From positions 11,604,183-11,668,182 of the forward strand of contig OZ038468.1 of the NCBI GenBank assembly GCA_964036295.1: a DNA stretch of 64,000 bases, read 5' to 3'. Shown one piece after another: positions 9,667 through 21,500 of this stretch. Below the pieces are notes generated by a model that made no database searches, was not told where the DNA came from, and saw only the letters and a program-made list of their open reading frames with translations. Position 1 is the first letter of the stretch. Each line of letters opens with the position of its first letter. The stretch comes from Plumapathes pennacea (lineage: Eukaryota; Cnidaria; Anthozoa; Antipatharia; Myriopathidae). Both the position numbers and the translations under genes were made by a program.

Positions 9667-11403
9667 ACAGGGGCGGATCTAGGGTTTTGAAAGAGGGGGT
9701 GGCTGGGGGCCGAATATTGGTGTTCAAGCGCCGGAGGCGCGAGCCACAAGGGGGGTCCGGGGCATGCCCTCCCCTCCCCGAGAAATTATGAAATCTAAAG
9801 TCTCTGAAATGGCATTTCCTGCGTATTGCGACCACTTTGAAGCACAATTAAGAGTATAATTTTCAAACGTGATATACTCTATTTTATCCTTGGTAAGAAC
9901 AGTTGGTTTACTGCAATATAAATTATAGGTATGTAGTAAGAATAGATTATATAATCGCGAGGAAAAACGGGATTTAGGTGAATAAATCCGTTTATAGATT
10001 AAATAATGCTGTGTATCAGAAAATGTATCAGAAAACTTTTGAATATCCCTTAACGATTTAATATGGTCTAAAACAAGACTGCCTAAGATACGTTAATCGG
10101 CCAAAAGTGAAGGTGACATCACCCTTCTGGGGTGCAATGCAGTAAATTTCTCACAAACCTGCCTTCTGTTGATAGAAATTGTGTTTGCATGCATGGCCAA
10201 GACAGCCAAATTTGACAGTCGACCGGTGGTCTTTGTGTTGCGGAGCAAAGTATGAACCCTACGCACACATTAAAACGACCTCTCCGCCTCCGTGCTCCCC
10301 ATACTCCTGAACTGACCGACTCACGTAAAAGAAAATCAAATAATGTATTTTTATGCTGGGCCTAAGGGCCCAACATATAATTGTTTTCACCCGAAAACCA
10401 CAGCGTAGGTATCATGACAATTGGTCAAAGAAGTCCCCCCTCTAGGATTTTGAATTTTGATTGACGTGTAAGCAAAAATACTATATTTTGATTGGATAAT
10501 GTTTACGTGCAAGCGGCGTGGAAGCCTTTCTTTTCTTGGCTGAGTTTCAAAGTATGTAACGTGAGATTTTTGTTGACGTATACTTGCGCTCTTGCGATTT
10601 TTGTTCATTATATTCACTTTCGCATTTTTCTTTGTCCAGCTGGTTAAAACTAAGCGAAGGAAAGCAAACATAATCAAACGATACCATTTCGACAAGCTGA
10701 AGTGGCTCCCGGCTGGTTTTTCAGCTTTAATATAAGCTCATCAAACAATCGTGAATTCATCAAAACCGCGGTGATAATAGCTCAGAATGAAACAGGCCAA
10801 CTGGAAATTTAGAAAGCTTGGTAGAAAAAACGCAAAAAACAGGTAAGTAATGAAGCGCAGGCTAGATTAATCGTGGCCTGCGATTAGAAACAAATGTTCG
10901 AAGTCAAACTGTCAAAACAATTATGCATGAAAATGAGATATGTCACGCAATTACTCCCAAACTTAAAATGTAGATTCTCTCATCCTTTTGAAGCAAATGT
11001 ACGAGTGTTGTAATTATAACTTATAGTTTAATCAGGTTCATTTGAGTAAATCAAAAGCCAAGTTCCCCATACTGTATAATATTTTTTCGGGTGAGAAATT
11101 GAAAGAGAAAATTGAAGTTGATCACTCTTGGGAGTCTCGCTCTAGTCCAGAGATTGCTTATTCAACAATTCATATGGTGCGTGCGGACACTTGCCACACC
11201 AAACTTGAATCCCAGCATCTGTCGCGTTTTCACGCGACAAAACTTGTTATAACTGGTCTTAGAAAACAAAATTATACATGTTGAGACACATGTCCAGATT
11301 GATTATTTTTCTATTTTATTTCAAAATACCCAAACTTCATTTTTTTTGCCACTTCAGGGGGGGGATGACTAGCCACCCAATCCACCCCCTAAGTCCGCCC
11401 CTG
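9667..11403. mobile_element. TIR element (ACAGGGGCGGA...) with a dispersed repeat inside
   Basis: The left end ACAGGGGCGGATCTAGG and the right end (reverse complement CAGGGGCGGACTTAGG) are inverted. TATA lies on both outer sides (9663-9666 and 11404-11407) and could be a 4-bp target duplication. The interior holds the roughly 880-bp dispersed repeat listed separately. There is no intact ORF. Confidence 0.5.
10380..11260 (+). repeat. Dispersed repeat, fullest copy
   Basis: It matches, in inverted orientation, 27485-28285. Shared landmarks are GTTTTCACCCGAA with AGCGTAGGTATCAT at one end and TTGAATCCCAGCATCTGTCG with CGCGACA at the other. Shorter copies lie at 35560-35800 (inverted) and about 6600-6775 and 41400-41558 (same strand). 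It appears to be a non-autonomous element family. Confidence 0.65.
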
Positions 11404-12270
11404 TATAAACCGTCAACTTCCGATTTTTTTATAACGCGTTTTCTAGTGAAACAAAGAAAGTTAGGCGACAAGAAACGACTTTCTATAGCGAAAACCGCTT
11501 CAGCAATAAGGTGGGCATAAGTCCCAGTTCCAATAGCTCAACTACTTCCGCTGAGCTGCATCATGCTGTTCCGCAAAATATGTGTTCCACACAGCATCCT
11601 GTGCTGGCAGGCGTTTTGTTTTTCCTGCAATGCTGGTTGAGAATAGCACTCATTTCGGGCTGTTGGCAAAATACAGTCTTCCATTGCCTGCGAAAAAAGA
11701 CAGATTTTTCGCCTACCGCTTTGTGCGGCCAAAAAAATATGTGATAGAATAGGTGATTTTGATCAGTTGCAGGGAGACTTTTCTGGGACTGCAATGCTGG
11801 GAGGAAATAGACATTTTGGGCACAGTGGAATGTCTTTCTGCTTCTCTGCGGGAATCTGATAGCTAAAATTGAATATTCGTCATCGCACAGACAATAGGGA
11901 CCTTACGATCCGACAACGCCAACGCCAACGGCGACGTCACAACATCTTTGTCAGTACTGCGCATGCTCATGCCCTGGAGTTGACGTTGTGCCTTCACGTG
12001 TCGAACGTGAAAACAGTCATTTCGACGTTGTCAGAGAACGTGGCCAAATTTCGCTTCAAAATGTCAAAGGAAACAAGGTAAGTCATACATATTAGCATCC
12101 GTTTAGCTGTTGTGTGGTTTTGGCTTGTAAAACAATGAAAATTCGAATTTGTTGTTGTCGATACTGTGCTGCTCAAATTTTCGACTCAACTACACTTCTG
12201 GAGCCAATGAGCAAGAGTACATCTTTGAAGTTCTTGCTACTGAATTAGAAAGAAAATCTGATTTCATATT

Positions 12271-12558
12271 TTACTCACTGATTTGATGTTGCTTATTTGA
12301 AAGGAGCAGTAAACCATTTGCGCTACGTACAGAAGCCGCCAAATGTTTATTTGTCCCTTTCGTAACAAGCGTAGAACAAACCGACAAATTATCTAAATCA
12401 TTGTTTAATTCTTTCTTTATAAATGCAATTACTTCGTGGGAAAAATAGACTGCACGGCTGCCTTGTTTTGATCGGCGAACTTCTGGTATACTTGAGCTCA
12501 CGCGCTTTGATAATCTGAGCGAGTGTCTTCTACCTGGCATTTTTCTCAAAGCTCTCAT
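12271..12558 (-). other. 95-codon ORF inside Harbinger element 1, doubtful
   Basis: This basic 95-codon ORF lies between the left TIR and the Myb-like gene. The corresponding interval in element 2 is about 500 bp shorter and lacks it, so it is either chance or part of an extra insertion. It has no recognised domain. Confidence 0.15.
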
Positions 12559-12787
12559 TCTTTCGGCGCATTCTCACTTTTGAGGCTGGAAATCTTTGAC
12601 CTGAAAATTACCTTTCTACCTTTGAAGACTGTGTTAGGACTAAAGTGATTTGGTGTGAACTCCAATTATATATAAAATAAATGAGTGCGCGTTTGTCTTG
12701 TTTGACATGATTTTTATAACTCCACCAGTTATGTTTTTTTATGTGTACTCAAATAAACCTACCCTCTAATCTCTTTTTAGTCAACCC

Positions 12788-13497
12788 ATGAAATGGTCTG
12801 AAGCTCATGATATATATTTCCTAAGAGAACTTCTCCTGATGCAGCCTTGGTAGTATAAAAAAGGGACTACAGAGAGGGGAGAGATATGGGATAATGTAGC
12901 AACCTCCCTGGGAAAATCAAATGGCCCTTCATTCCGTGTGACACAACGGTCTGTGCGAGACAGATATCTCTTACTGGAGAAACGTTACAAGAAGAAAGTG
13001 AATGAAGAGAATAAAGCTTCTGGAATATCCCCAGAGGACACTGAAGTTGATCAGGCAATGCAGGAAATTGTTTCAATGTTTGCAGAAGCAGACAAAGCTG
13101 ATAATGTGAAGAAACAAAAAATAGAAGAGGAGGCATTGCAGACAGCAGAGATGCGAAAAGTGTCTTTGGAGACATTCAAAGAAAGCATGAAGAAAAACCA
13201 AGATCAAACACCAACTCCGAAAAAAAAAGGGCGAGTGGATCTGACACAATGTCTTTACTGAGAGAGAAAGTGCAAATGGAGGCCAAACAAAGGATGGAAG
13301 AGATGGAGCTGAGAAGGAAAGAGATGGAAATGCAAAAGGAAACTAGAGAAGCAGATTTAAAATTAAGGAAAAGGGAGCAAGAAGACAGGGCACAGACACA
13401 GCAGCAATTCCAGGCTATGATCATGGCAATGATACAGCAGCAACAGCAACAATCCCAGGCTATCCTTAGCGTATTGCAAAAGCTTGCACAGAAGTAG
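12788..13497 (+). pseudogene. Harbinger element 1 Myb/SANT-like DNA-binding protein, broken
   Basis: The ORF starts MKWSEAHDIYFLRELLLM, the trihelix/Myb-like start seen in Harbinger accessory proteins, and continues ERGEIWDNVATSL with RSVRDRYLLL. A Lys/Glu-rich coiled coil and a Gln-rich tail (QQQQQQS) follow and the frame ends at 13497. In Harbinger elements this protein binds TIRs and helps the transposase enter the nucleus. There are two breaks: an in-frame TAG right after LLMQPW (about 12853), and a frameshift at the A8 run near 13220 that separates the Myb and coiled-coil parts. The homologue in element 2 (56328-57048, minus) shares ERG..W..IA.SL and ASGISP, which supports the original continuous frame. 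Confidence 0.75.
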
Positions 13498-13857
13498 AAA
13501 AGGCGAAGGCTAATACTTTGGACTATTAAGTTATTGTTGTCGTTTTATGAAACATTATGTTGTAACAAAAAAATGTTTATAATGTTGACAAATTTATAAA
13601 AGACAAGTTGTACATCAGACAAGCACATGCATAATGCGGAAGCATTATTTACATTTTCTACATTTCAATATTATTGACTGACAGGAAGGCATCATTTACA
13701 TTTTTCATAGTTTAACAAGAAGGCATATACATATTTCATAGTCTGTTGTGTTGTATAAGGCATTGCTGTAAGTGAAAGGGAACATTCTTTCAGAGGTTCA
13801 AACAGCTGTTTTGTAAGACCACAGATGTGCTGAAATAAATACTTTGGCTTAAATAAA

Positions 13858-14997
13858 TCACACATGGTCTTGCTGAAAGTATTCCTGGACTGAAGGGGGA
13901 GGCATTCCAAAGTATGCTGATGTTGTGGAACCATAAAAACAAGTGCGTGCATTATGCAAGAGAGCACATGCAATATACATTTTCCCCACAGCACTCAAGC
14001 ATATCTTCAAGTTCTTCTTAAAATCTAGGAACTTGAAATAATTAGTGATGTCCCCAAAAATCCATTCCACACTCACTCTGACCTCACTCATAGATTTGTT
14101 CCATGCCTTTTCAACGTCAGTCAGCCTAGCCCCTCGAAAAGGACATTGAAGCTGTGGGCAAAGAGAATACGCTGGATCCCAGTAAATACACAAGATGTCC
14201 CCATTTGGGTTGAAGGATAGTTGCCGCATTTGGTTTAAAACTTGGGACTGGGCTAGCATTGCACTGTCATGTCTTTTTCCTTCCACTGGTCGGTACAAAT
14301 TGGCCACCAGACCATTTGGTGCAGCAATGGACTGAAATTTGATCGCATGAACTTTCTTGTGCCCATTGTATAAGACCCGCTGGTTTTTCCCAGGGCGAGA
14401 GATGGGCCTAACAGTCCCATCTATAAAACCCCAGCAGTTTTCGAGGGCTGCTCCTTTGTTGTGGACAACATCTGCAAACTCTTGCAAATGAGCACGGCTG
14501 AGCCATGGTTGATCCAGGTCTGACAGAAGATGTCAGGCATCGTAAATTAAGTTCATGACTTGATTCGATATCATACTCAGCTGTGGTTCGGGTCGTGCAA
14601 ATCGGGAAACCATGTCAACATAACGACAGGGGTAAGCAAACCGTTTTAATAGAATGCAAAATGCTTCGACGATGTCCACATTTAATCCGTTGTAGCATAC
14701 GATCCGTTCCGGTAAGTTTAAAACTTCAGTCAAAATGTAAATGTCATTCTTGTAAAACCTGAACTCCGTCTTGCATTCGTCGTCCATCATGGCATCTAAA
14801 TCAAAATTTTCGTAGCTGGCGTACGGAATATCTGGGTTTTTTGGCTTGTTTGCGTCGTAGAGAAGGACGAACGATTCTAAATCAATTAAATCAAAAGTAT
14901 AAGCCAAAAGAATGGTATCTCTAACCTTGGGCATTATCGTTTCTCGAGCCGAAATAAGTAGAAGTTGGCGTTGCAAAATTGCACTTCGTAAGGTCAA
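13858..14997 (-). pseudogene. Harbinger element 1 transposase (DDE_Tnp_4 type), one nonsense codon
   Basis: This is one continuous minus-strand frame broken only by a TGA at 14533-14535. The N-terminal part (start likely MPKVRDTILLAYTFDL) has the helical region with CRYVDMVSRFARP. The C-terminal part has the DDE nuclease signatures of PIF/Harbinger: first Asp in CWGFIDGTVRPISRP, second Asp in GKRHDSAML, GDP-like DPAYSL, and Glu in SVEWIFGDI. The partner is the Myb-like protein encoded convergently to the left. Unlike element 2, no intron interrupts the RPVEGKRHD region. With one stop codon the loss of function looks recent. Confidence 0.85.
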
Positions 14998-15090
14998 ATG
15001 TTGGCGGGAACGCCAACGCGAGATCCAGATCTCGACCCAGTCCTCTCACGTTGCCGTTGGCGTCGCCGTTGTCGGATCGTAAGGTCCGTA

Positions 15091-18000
15091 GTATCTCAAT
15101 TTCTCGCTCGTCAATCACATCATTATTTATTTGTCTCATTCATTTCAGATGCCTGTCCAATGGGCGATAATGTGCTTGGTGCAGATGGAAAATTTTGACC
15201 GTCATTCCAACCCTCTAGTTCTGATAAATACGGTTGAATGTCTTACATGTCTCGTTTCTGTGATATTCTGATGCACTCAGATAACGATTGAACTGCCTAA
15301 ACGATGTATAAACTCAGGCGAAAACCTCAGGTTTATATAGCACACACAAATTATAATTAAGAAAGGTGAATTACTGCTGAATGTGATTTCTTTCCCTAAA
15401 ATTGTTTAGGCGTTAACCCGCTATCGCGCGTAAACAGAGTCACGCCTGCTCTTATGCATTAGACCTTAAGTGAGGGCCGAACACGTAAAGACTACATCAA
15501 CTGTTCCAGAATTGTTACTGAAAACCAGAAAATGACATGACGTGCATCACTGAACTTTCACATCAATAGACAGTCAGTAAAGTGAGGTTTAATAAGACGG
15601 ATGCCCAGCTGTGACAATTATGTGCGTTTAAAAACATTCAATTTACAGAGGAATTTCCTTGCCAAATCTCAAAAACTGACGTTGTAACACATTTTTAACT
15701 GTTGTGCAAACGATAGTCGGACCATGCGTACGTTCTGAAAATTCTATGCAGATACCTCAAATGTTCACAGAGAAATAGCACATTAACCGCTTCAGACCAT
15801 CAAATGCAAAATAGTTGAGACACTCGCAGAAAAAGACCCATTCTTCTCTTATTCCCTCACTCTCATCTGGATTTCATTTGACAACATCTCCCCCTCCCCC
15901 CTCCCCCGTTTCAATGTTGAGTATCCAATATCGCACAACGAAATTTCAGGCCCAAACAACATTGAGACGAGGGGATGGGGAGTTGGGAAGAAATCAACAA
16001 AACTTAAAAGCCGATAAATTGCTCAAAATATGCACAGTGTCTCAACTACTTTTGCATTTGATTGTAGCAAGCTTACCATCCCATCGCCAGAAAGTCCGGA
16101 CATTTTGCGTCCACGATTGCTTCCGGTCCTTCCCAACGGCGTGCGGTATGAGCATGCGCCATTCATACATTCAACATTGTTACGTATTTTGCCTCAGTGG
16201 GGTGGGGGAGGGATGAGTTTCTCCGGTTCAAAAAGAGACTGCTACGTTTAGGAGATGTGCCGCTGAACGACCTAGTTGAAATTAGCTTTCGTTTGATGCA
16301 ATTTCCATGCGATTTGGAGCTTCCTACAACAAAATATCAACATCCAAAGTCAGCGTATTTCACGGGAGGTATTCGCCATGGCTGGCTGTGAACTGCAAAT
16401 TCAAACGCAAAAAGTACACATCGAATTTGCTCTAGGGGACTGACCGAGACTTCACAGGAGATGTTCAATCCTTCGACAATCAGGTACGGGGTAAACATTT
16501 TGCGTTGTACCCAAGGTTCTTGTATTAAATGCAACTTGAAAAGTGACAGTAGCCGGTTTTGAGCGTATTCTGCTATCAGTCCCTTCTTACGTCGGCCGAA
16601 ATTTTAAATTCAAAAAAGTACACATCGAATTTTACCGGAGATAAATATTTTTTGTACTGTTGTGTTTAGGAAGCTATCCTCTTCCAAATGCTGCCCAGAC
16701 ATTTTTACGAACGTGCTTCAGTTAAGCGAAAAGCGCAATTTATACATTTCTTTGTTATTTCTTGAGCGGCTATCAGCGTGAAACCTGATGCCTTTTTCAT
16801 AATGGCGCAACCGGATGTCTGAAATTTCTGGCGATGCATGCAATGGCAAAATATCCGGGACGTTTATAGCCGTCCGTCGAACTGATTGGTCTTGTATCAA
16901 CATCTTGTTGCATCGGTGCTCTCACATCAATGAACTGCTTAGCAACCTCGTCTGAAGGGGTACGCCTAACAGACGGACTGACGAACATTAAATTTTGAGA
17001 TGGCGACCCGCTTGGAGTCTCTAGAAAGCTCGATACTACAGCATTAGCGTCGTGATTATTACCCTTGCAGAGCTCGAGGACAAGACGGTGCAGACGCCGA
17101 GTAGACTTGGATCGAGGCTTGCAAAGAAGCCGGGTGAGAGGGGGCAGAGGGGTTGGAGGGTGGTGGGACTGGGGTTGGAGTAAGTGGAGGGGGAAGAGAT
17201 CGCAAAGACCCCGTAGTAGCAGTGTTGGTGAACATAATTATGTAGATGATGAATGAGCATAAACAAAGTAATATACCACAGGAACACAGACTGCGGCGGA
17301 TTGAAAGAGAATTAGAATTTTCGGAACCATTACCCATAAGCTTTATGAACGTTAACGTGTGTAAAATGAACTGCAGCCCTAAAACAATGAGATAAACCAT
17401 TTATGTAGACGATTGTTTACTTACTTAATGTTTACTTATTTTTTAATTGTGATGTTTAAAATTACGTACATACAGTGAAATGGCCATTTCTGATCTGGCT
17501 TTTGCCCATATCTTAAAACGAGGCTTTTATTTAAAAATAGGTTTAATGGATCGACTTTTGTAAAATGAATCTTTGCGAATAACTTTTGAAAACCAAAAGT
17601 AATTACAGTGGCAATCACCGAGGATGAAAGTAAAACTTTTGATTTTTACAAAATGGTGCCATTTTTGCTTGTGTTAGATTTTTTTCTTTCTTTTGTTCTT
17701 GCTGGGCCAAGAATGCTGCAAAACATATTTGAACCAATCGTAAAGCTAAGCGATTAAAGCAACCACAACATTCAGCTAGCACCGCTTTGTGAAAGACCAG
17801 TTTCGAAACCAACGTAAAAGACTATTTAAAATCACTGGTCTGGGCCTGTTTATTACCCTAAATGGCTACTGGTTACGCCAGACACACATTTTGATGTATT
17901 TGATGCATAGAATAAGGCAAAAAAAATCGCCAAAAGCACCGCCATTAAAACACACCAAACGTCAAAGCATTGCGAAACACAAAATCTAATCAATCTCCTC

Positions 18001-18258
18001 AAGAGTGTTTCATGAGTAGAAACATTTACTAACAGTATAATATGTCGACTCTCCTGTTTCCAGAAAGACCAATATCTTGGATTCTCCTTGGTTCTATGGA
18101 TCTATCTTGGATATTTGTAACAAGCAAAAGAGCATTGACAAAGCAAAAAAAACTTTAGCAAAAAGCTAAAAACTTTCACTGCATATCCGCGTAGCCGCTG
18201 CTTTGCAGACAAAAGTTTTAAGTGCAGGGTATTCTGAGTGTAGTTATAAGCCCACTCT
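15091..18258. other. Intergenic stretch, no recognisable gene
   Basis: It contains short chance ORFs and low-complexity purine/pyrimidine tracts (about 15880-15910 and 17120-17200). Nothing here matches a known family by eye. It is the 3' flank of the minus-strand RTK gene, so its UTR and polyadenylation site probably fall within the right-hand part. Confidence 0.4.
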
Positions 18259-18573
18259 CTAAAACCTGACGTCTTGCAGGGACTCGTTGTCGTTGACTGG
18301 TAAAGCCTTCCCAGTGACATACGGTGGTTTGGAAGGAGCAGGGTTGGTAGATATGTCACTTTCAGAGACAGACCCCTTTGGTGTGGTAGGAGGAGGACTG
18401 ATGACGTCATCATCCAGACTTGTTTCTGAAAGACTCCGGCTTGTTGGTATGTTTGTTACGGGTGGGTTATCTGGGAGGGGCGGATCGTCACATTCCTCCT
18501 CATCTGACACGAATTTTTCTGGCTGGTACAAATTGCTTTCATACTGCGCAATGTCTATCACCTCCATGTAGTG
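18259..18573 (-). CDS. RTK exon 14: C-terminal tail
   Basis: Acceptor TTCTAG, phase 0, stop TAG at 18259-18261. The tail begins HYMEVIDIAQYESNLYQPEK and contains two Tyr in its first 15 residues that could be docking sites. A Pro-rich, acidic low-complexity tail follows with DDPPLPDNPP and VISPPPTTP. Confidence 0.85.
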   Translation of the reverse strand, partial: HYMEVIDIAQYESNLYQPEKFVSDEEECDDPPLPDNPPVTNIPTSRSLSETSLDDDVISPPPTTPKGSVSESDISTNPAPSKPPYVTGKALPVNDNESLQDVRF

Positions 18574-21500
18574 CTAGAACCGTAAAAACAGTTATTAGTA
18601 CAGATTTAGGCTGACGTTTTTTTTTTCATTACCGCTTCGGATTTTGTTGTCAATATCTTTTTAGGGGATGCCCTTTGCATCTATTTTCACGAAGCTGTAT
18701 GTATTTATCCCTTGAGAATTAACAAAAGAACTTTATAACATAGTCAAGATATAAGTCACTTTCTGATTGGTCGGAAAGCGTGATTGGTCGGAAAGCGTGC
18801 TCCATAACTTTATTGTGCACGCCCGTGTTCGATAATATGACGTGAGCAAATGCTGCTTTCTTTCGACTTTTCTAGCTTTCCTTGTTTGAAAGTAAACAGG
18901 CGCTTTGCAACTGAGAAGAAAATAGCTTTATTTTCCGGACGAAATTTGTACTTCATGGAGTCACACCGGCATCCAAAGGAAATCAGTAATCAAGTCTGAA
19001 AAATTCTGTATTTCAACGGTCGGCAAAGAAAAATTATATGAATCAGAACTTACCTATCTCTTGACGGATTAATTCTCGCAGACACCGAAACTCACCAGAG
19101 CAAAGATAAATGTTCGTCAAGACTTCAATAAATTTGAAATGAAGCGGCGTTCACTCATTCCAAAAGTCGCCATAATTGCAGTGTTTACAGTACAGTTTGC
19201 TGACAGCTCGAATAACAAACGAGTCCGCGCGCTCGACAAACATTCCTATCTCTTTCGTTCATGGTGATTGTTCACATTCTTCGACGGATCACTTTGCTTT
19301 TCCAGACCCGCATTGTCTGCCATAGTTCAAAGTGAATCTCATATTTTTTTTTTTTAAGCGGCGACTTGAATTTGCTGGGTTCATCTTCAACAATTGTACC
19401 GTTAAAACATTTACATCGTCACAAATTCTAAAGTCACCGCGGCTACTGGCTTTCACCACGCCAGGTTAACAGTACTTTCAGTGTTTTCGTCGGTTAAATG
19501 ACGTCTTTTTCATCGACTCTTATCGACTTTTGGATGACAGAAATGTTAGTAAGTTGTGGCGCGTTTTCAATCAGCCAATAAGAGAGTTTGTTTTTCCTTT
19601 TGCGCGTCGAAAGAGACTTTTGCACTCAATCAGAAATTGAAATTTGTTTTTCGCTCGTAATTTCGTGTGTCTATGTTATAAAAGAATCGGTTCAAGTTTT
19701 TAGCTGTACGTCTATCGAGTCATGGATGCACGCGGGAAGTTGGGAGAGCATTCGTGAAGCTAGAGAAACTCTTGCGCTTCTCTCATGCTCTCCCAACTTC
19801 CCGCGTGCATCCATAACTTGGTAGACGCACGCTAAGCATGAACCAATTCTTAAATCGACCAATCAGAACAAATCTTGACAACCAAAGTAGCACCTTGGTC
19901 GGTGTAAACTAACTACAGCTGTCCAGTTTCATATTTCGAATGCAAAACGGTAAACGATTTCCTTAGGTTTTTGGTTGTTTTCAATTTGCTTCGTAAACAA
20001 GAACTGAATATGTTCGTGGCGGCGAGTTGGCTCAGATTTTACCAGCAAGCGGCTCATGTTCGTTTGTGACGCAGTCGGAAGTTCGGGCCGTGTGGTGGCA
20101 TTCCCATTCGGTAAGTTGGAAATACTTCCCGAGGCCACAGCTGATATTACTTTTGTACTACCGGTTGTCAACTTTAACCGCTAATTGCTGAATATTCTTG
20201 TCCATCTTCAATGAAAACATGTCATCGGTTGTGCGCAATTGTTTGTTGTTCACTAGCATCTGGCAGCATCCCGTCTGTTACTACTTTTCTAGCAACAAAA
20301 CTACCTGTTAGAGCTATACACACACTATCAGTACACTATAAAAGCAATAACTCCCAGCACTTTGACTACCTTTTTGTGTGTTCTAAAACGTAACTCACCT
20401 CTCCAGCCATATAGTCCAAGAAAACATTGTAAAGTTCCTCAAACGTTGGACGATCATCCGGGTCTTCACTCCAGCATTGCATCATTATCGAATAGCTGTG
20501 CAAGAAAGGAAAACCAGAATGCAGTGTCAAACACTAGATGGTGCAAAATCACAACAACTGAACGGACGTTTACATCAGGGCTCCCTTGTGGGAGCCAATG
20601 CGTTTGTAGTCACATGTGCTTTACTAAATAGCTGTGGTTGAGAAATATTTAAGTGCTGTATGTTTACTGTAGATAAAAAAAGCTCAAGCTTACATGCTTT
20701 CGCTGACATGACTGGGTTGTGGCATGCGGTACTGTTTATTCTGAAGCTGTGCTATGACGTCGGCTTCTCTGAACCCGTCATACGGAGTACCACCTGCAAA
20801 TAGAAGATGACAATTTTAGGGTGAAATAATTGTCAAAGGATGTACACTTGTTTGGAAGGTAGGTTTGAGGGGGTTGGGTACGGGATCATACATTCCACGA
20901 GTTAAATTGCGGGTTCTCCCGTCAAAGACTAAATGAAGAAAGCTCCCTTGCACATTTTATTTCCATAGACTTATTTAGTCGTTTTCAATAATTAAGCTTT
21001 TCCTGGCCTATGAATTGTTTTTTGAAACATTCAGAAGTGCTTCCAGTACATAAATGTCTAAATAAAACGGAAATAGTACAATTGTTCTTGTAATTGCACT
21101 GAGTTTGCAGGAGTTCGCTCTCATCATGCACGACTACAATTTGCATGTTGATGACCGCATTTAGCCACTTACCAAGAGTGAAGATTTCATAGAGAACAAT
21201 CCCATAAGACCAGCTGCAAGAAACAGAGTGTGCTTCGAAATTTTCTTTGTAAAAAAAAAAAAAAAAAAAAAAACTAAAAAAGAACAAAAAAAGTGACTTC
21301 GGGAAAGAAAGAAGACATTGGCAGACTGAAAACAGCCTACGTGCGGCCGTTAACCCACCTTGGGACTCGGGAGGGAACGTCTACAAAAACCTGACACCAA
21401 CCGTGTTCCGTGACGTCAGACGTTTGCACGAAAATATGTAATAATTTTTCATTTGATCCCCGGTGAATCATTTCAATCAAGAACTCTAATTGGCTTAGAT

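Larger units (their letters stand above)
11897..15088. mobile_element. Harbinger-like DNA transposon, element 1 (about 3.2 kb)
   Basis: The left end GGGACCTTACGATCCGACAA and the inverted right end (CGGACCTTACGATCCGACAA on the other strand) form TIRs of about 35 bp that continue into a CAACGCCAACGG-type repeat. TA lies on both outer sides (11895-11896 and 15089-15090). Inside are a Myb/SANT-like gene on plus and a DDE transposase on minus, arranged convergently as in element 2. Both ORFs carry disabling changes. Confidence 0.88.
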
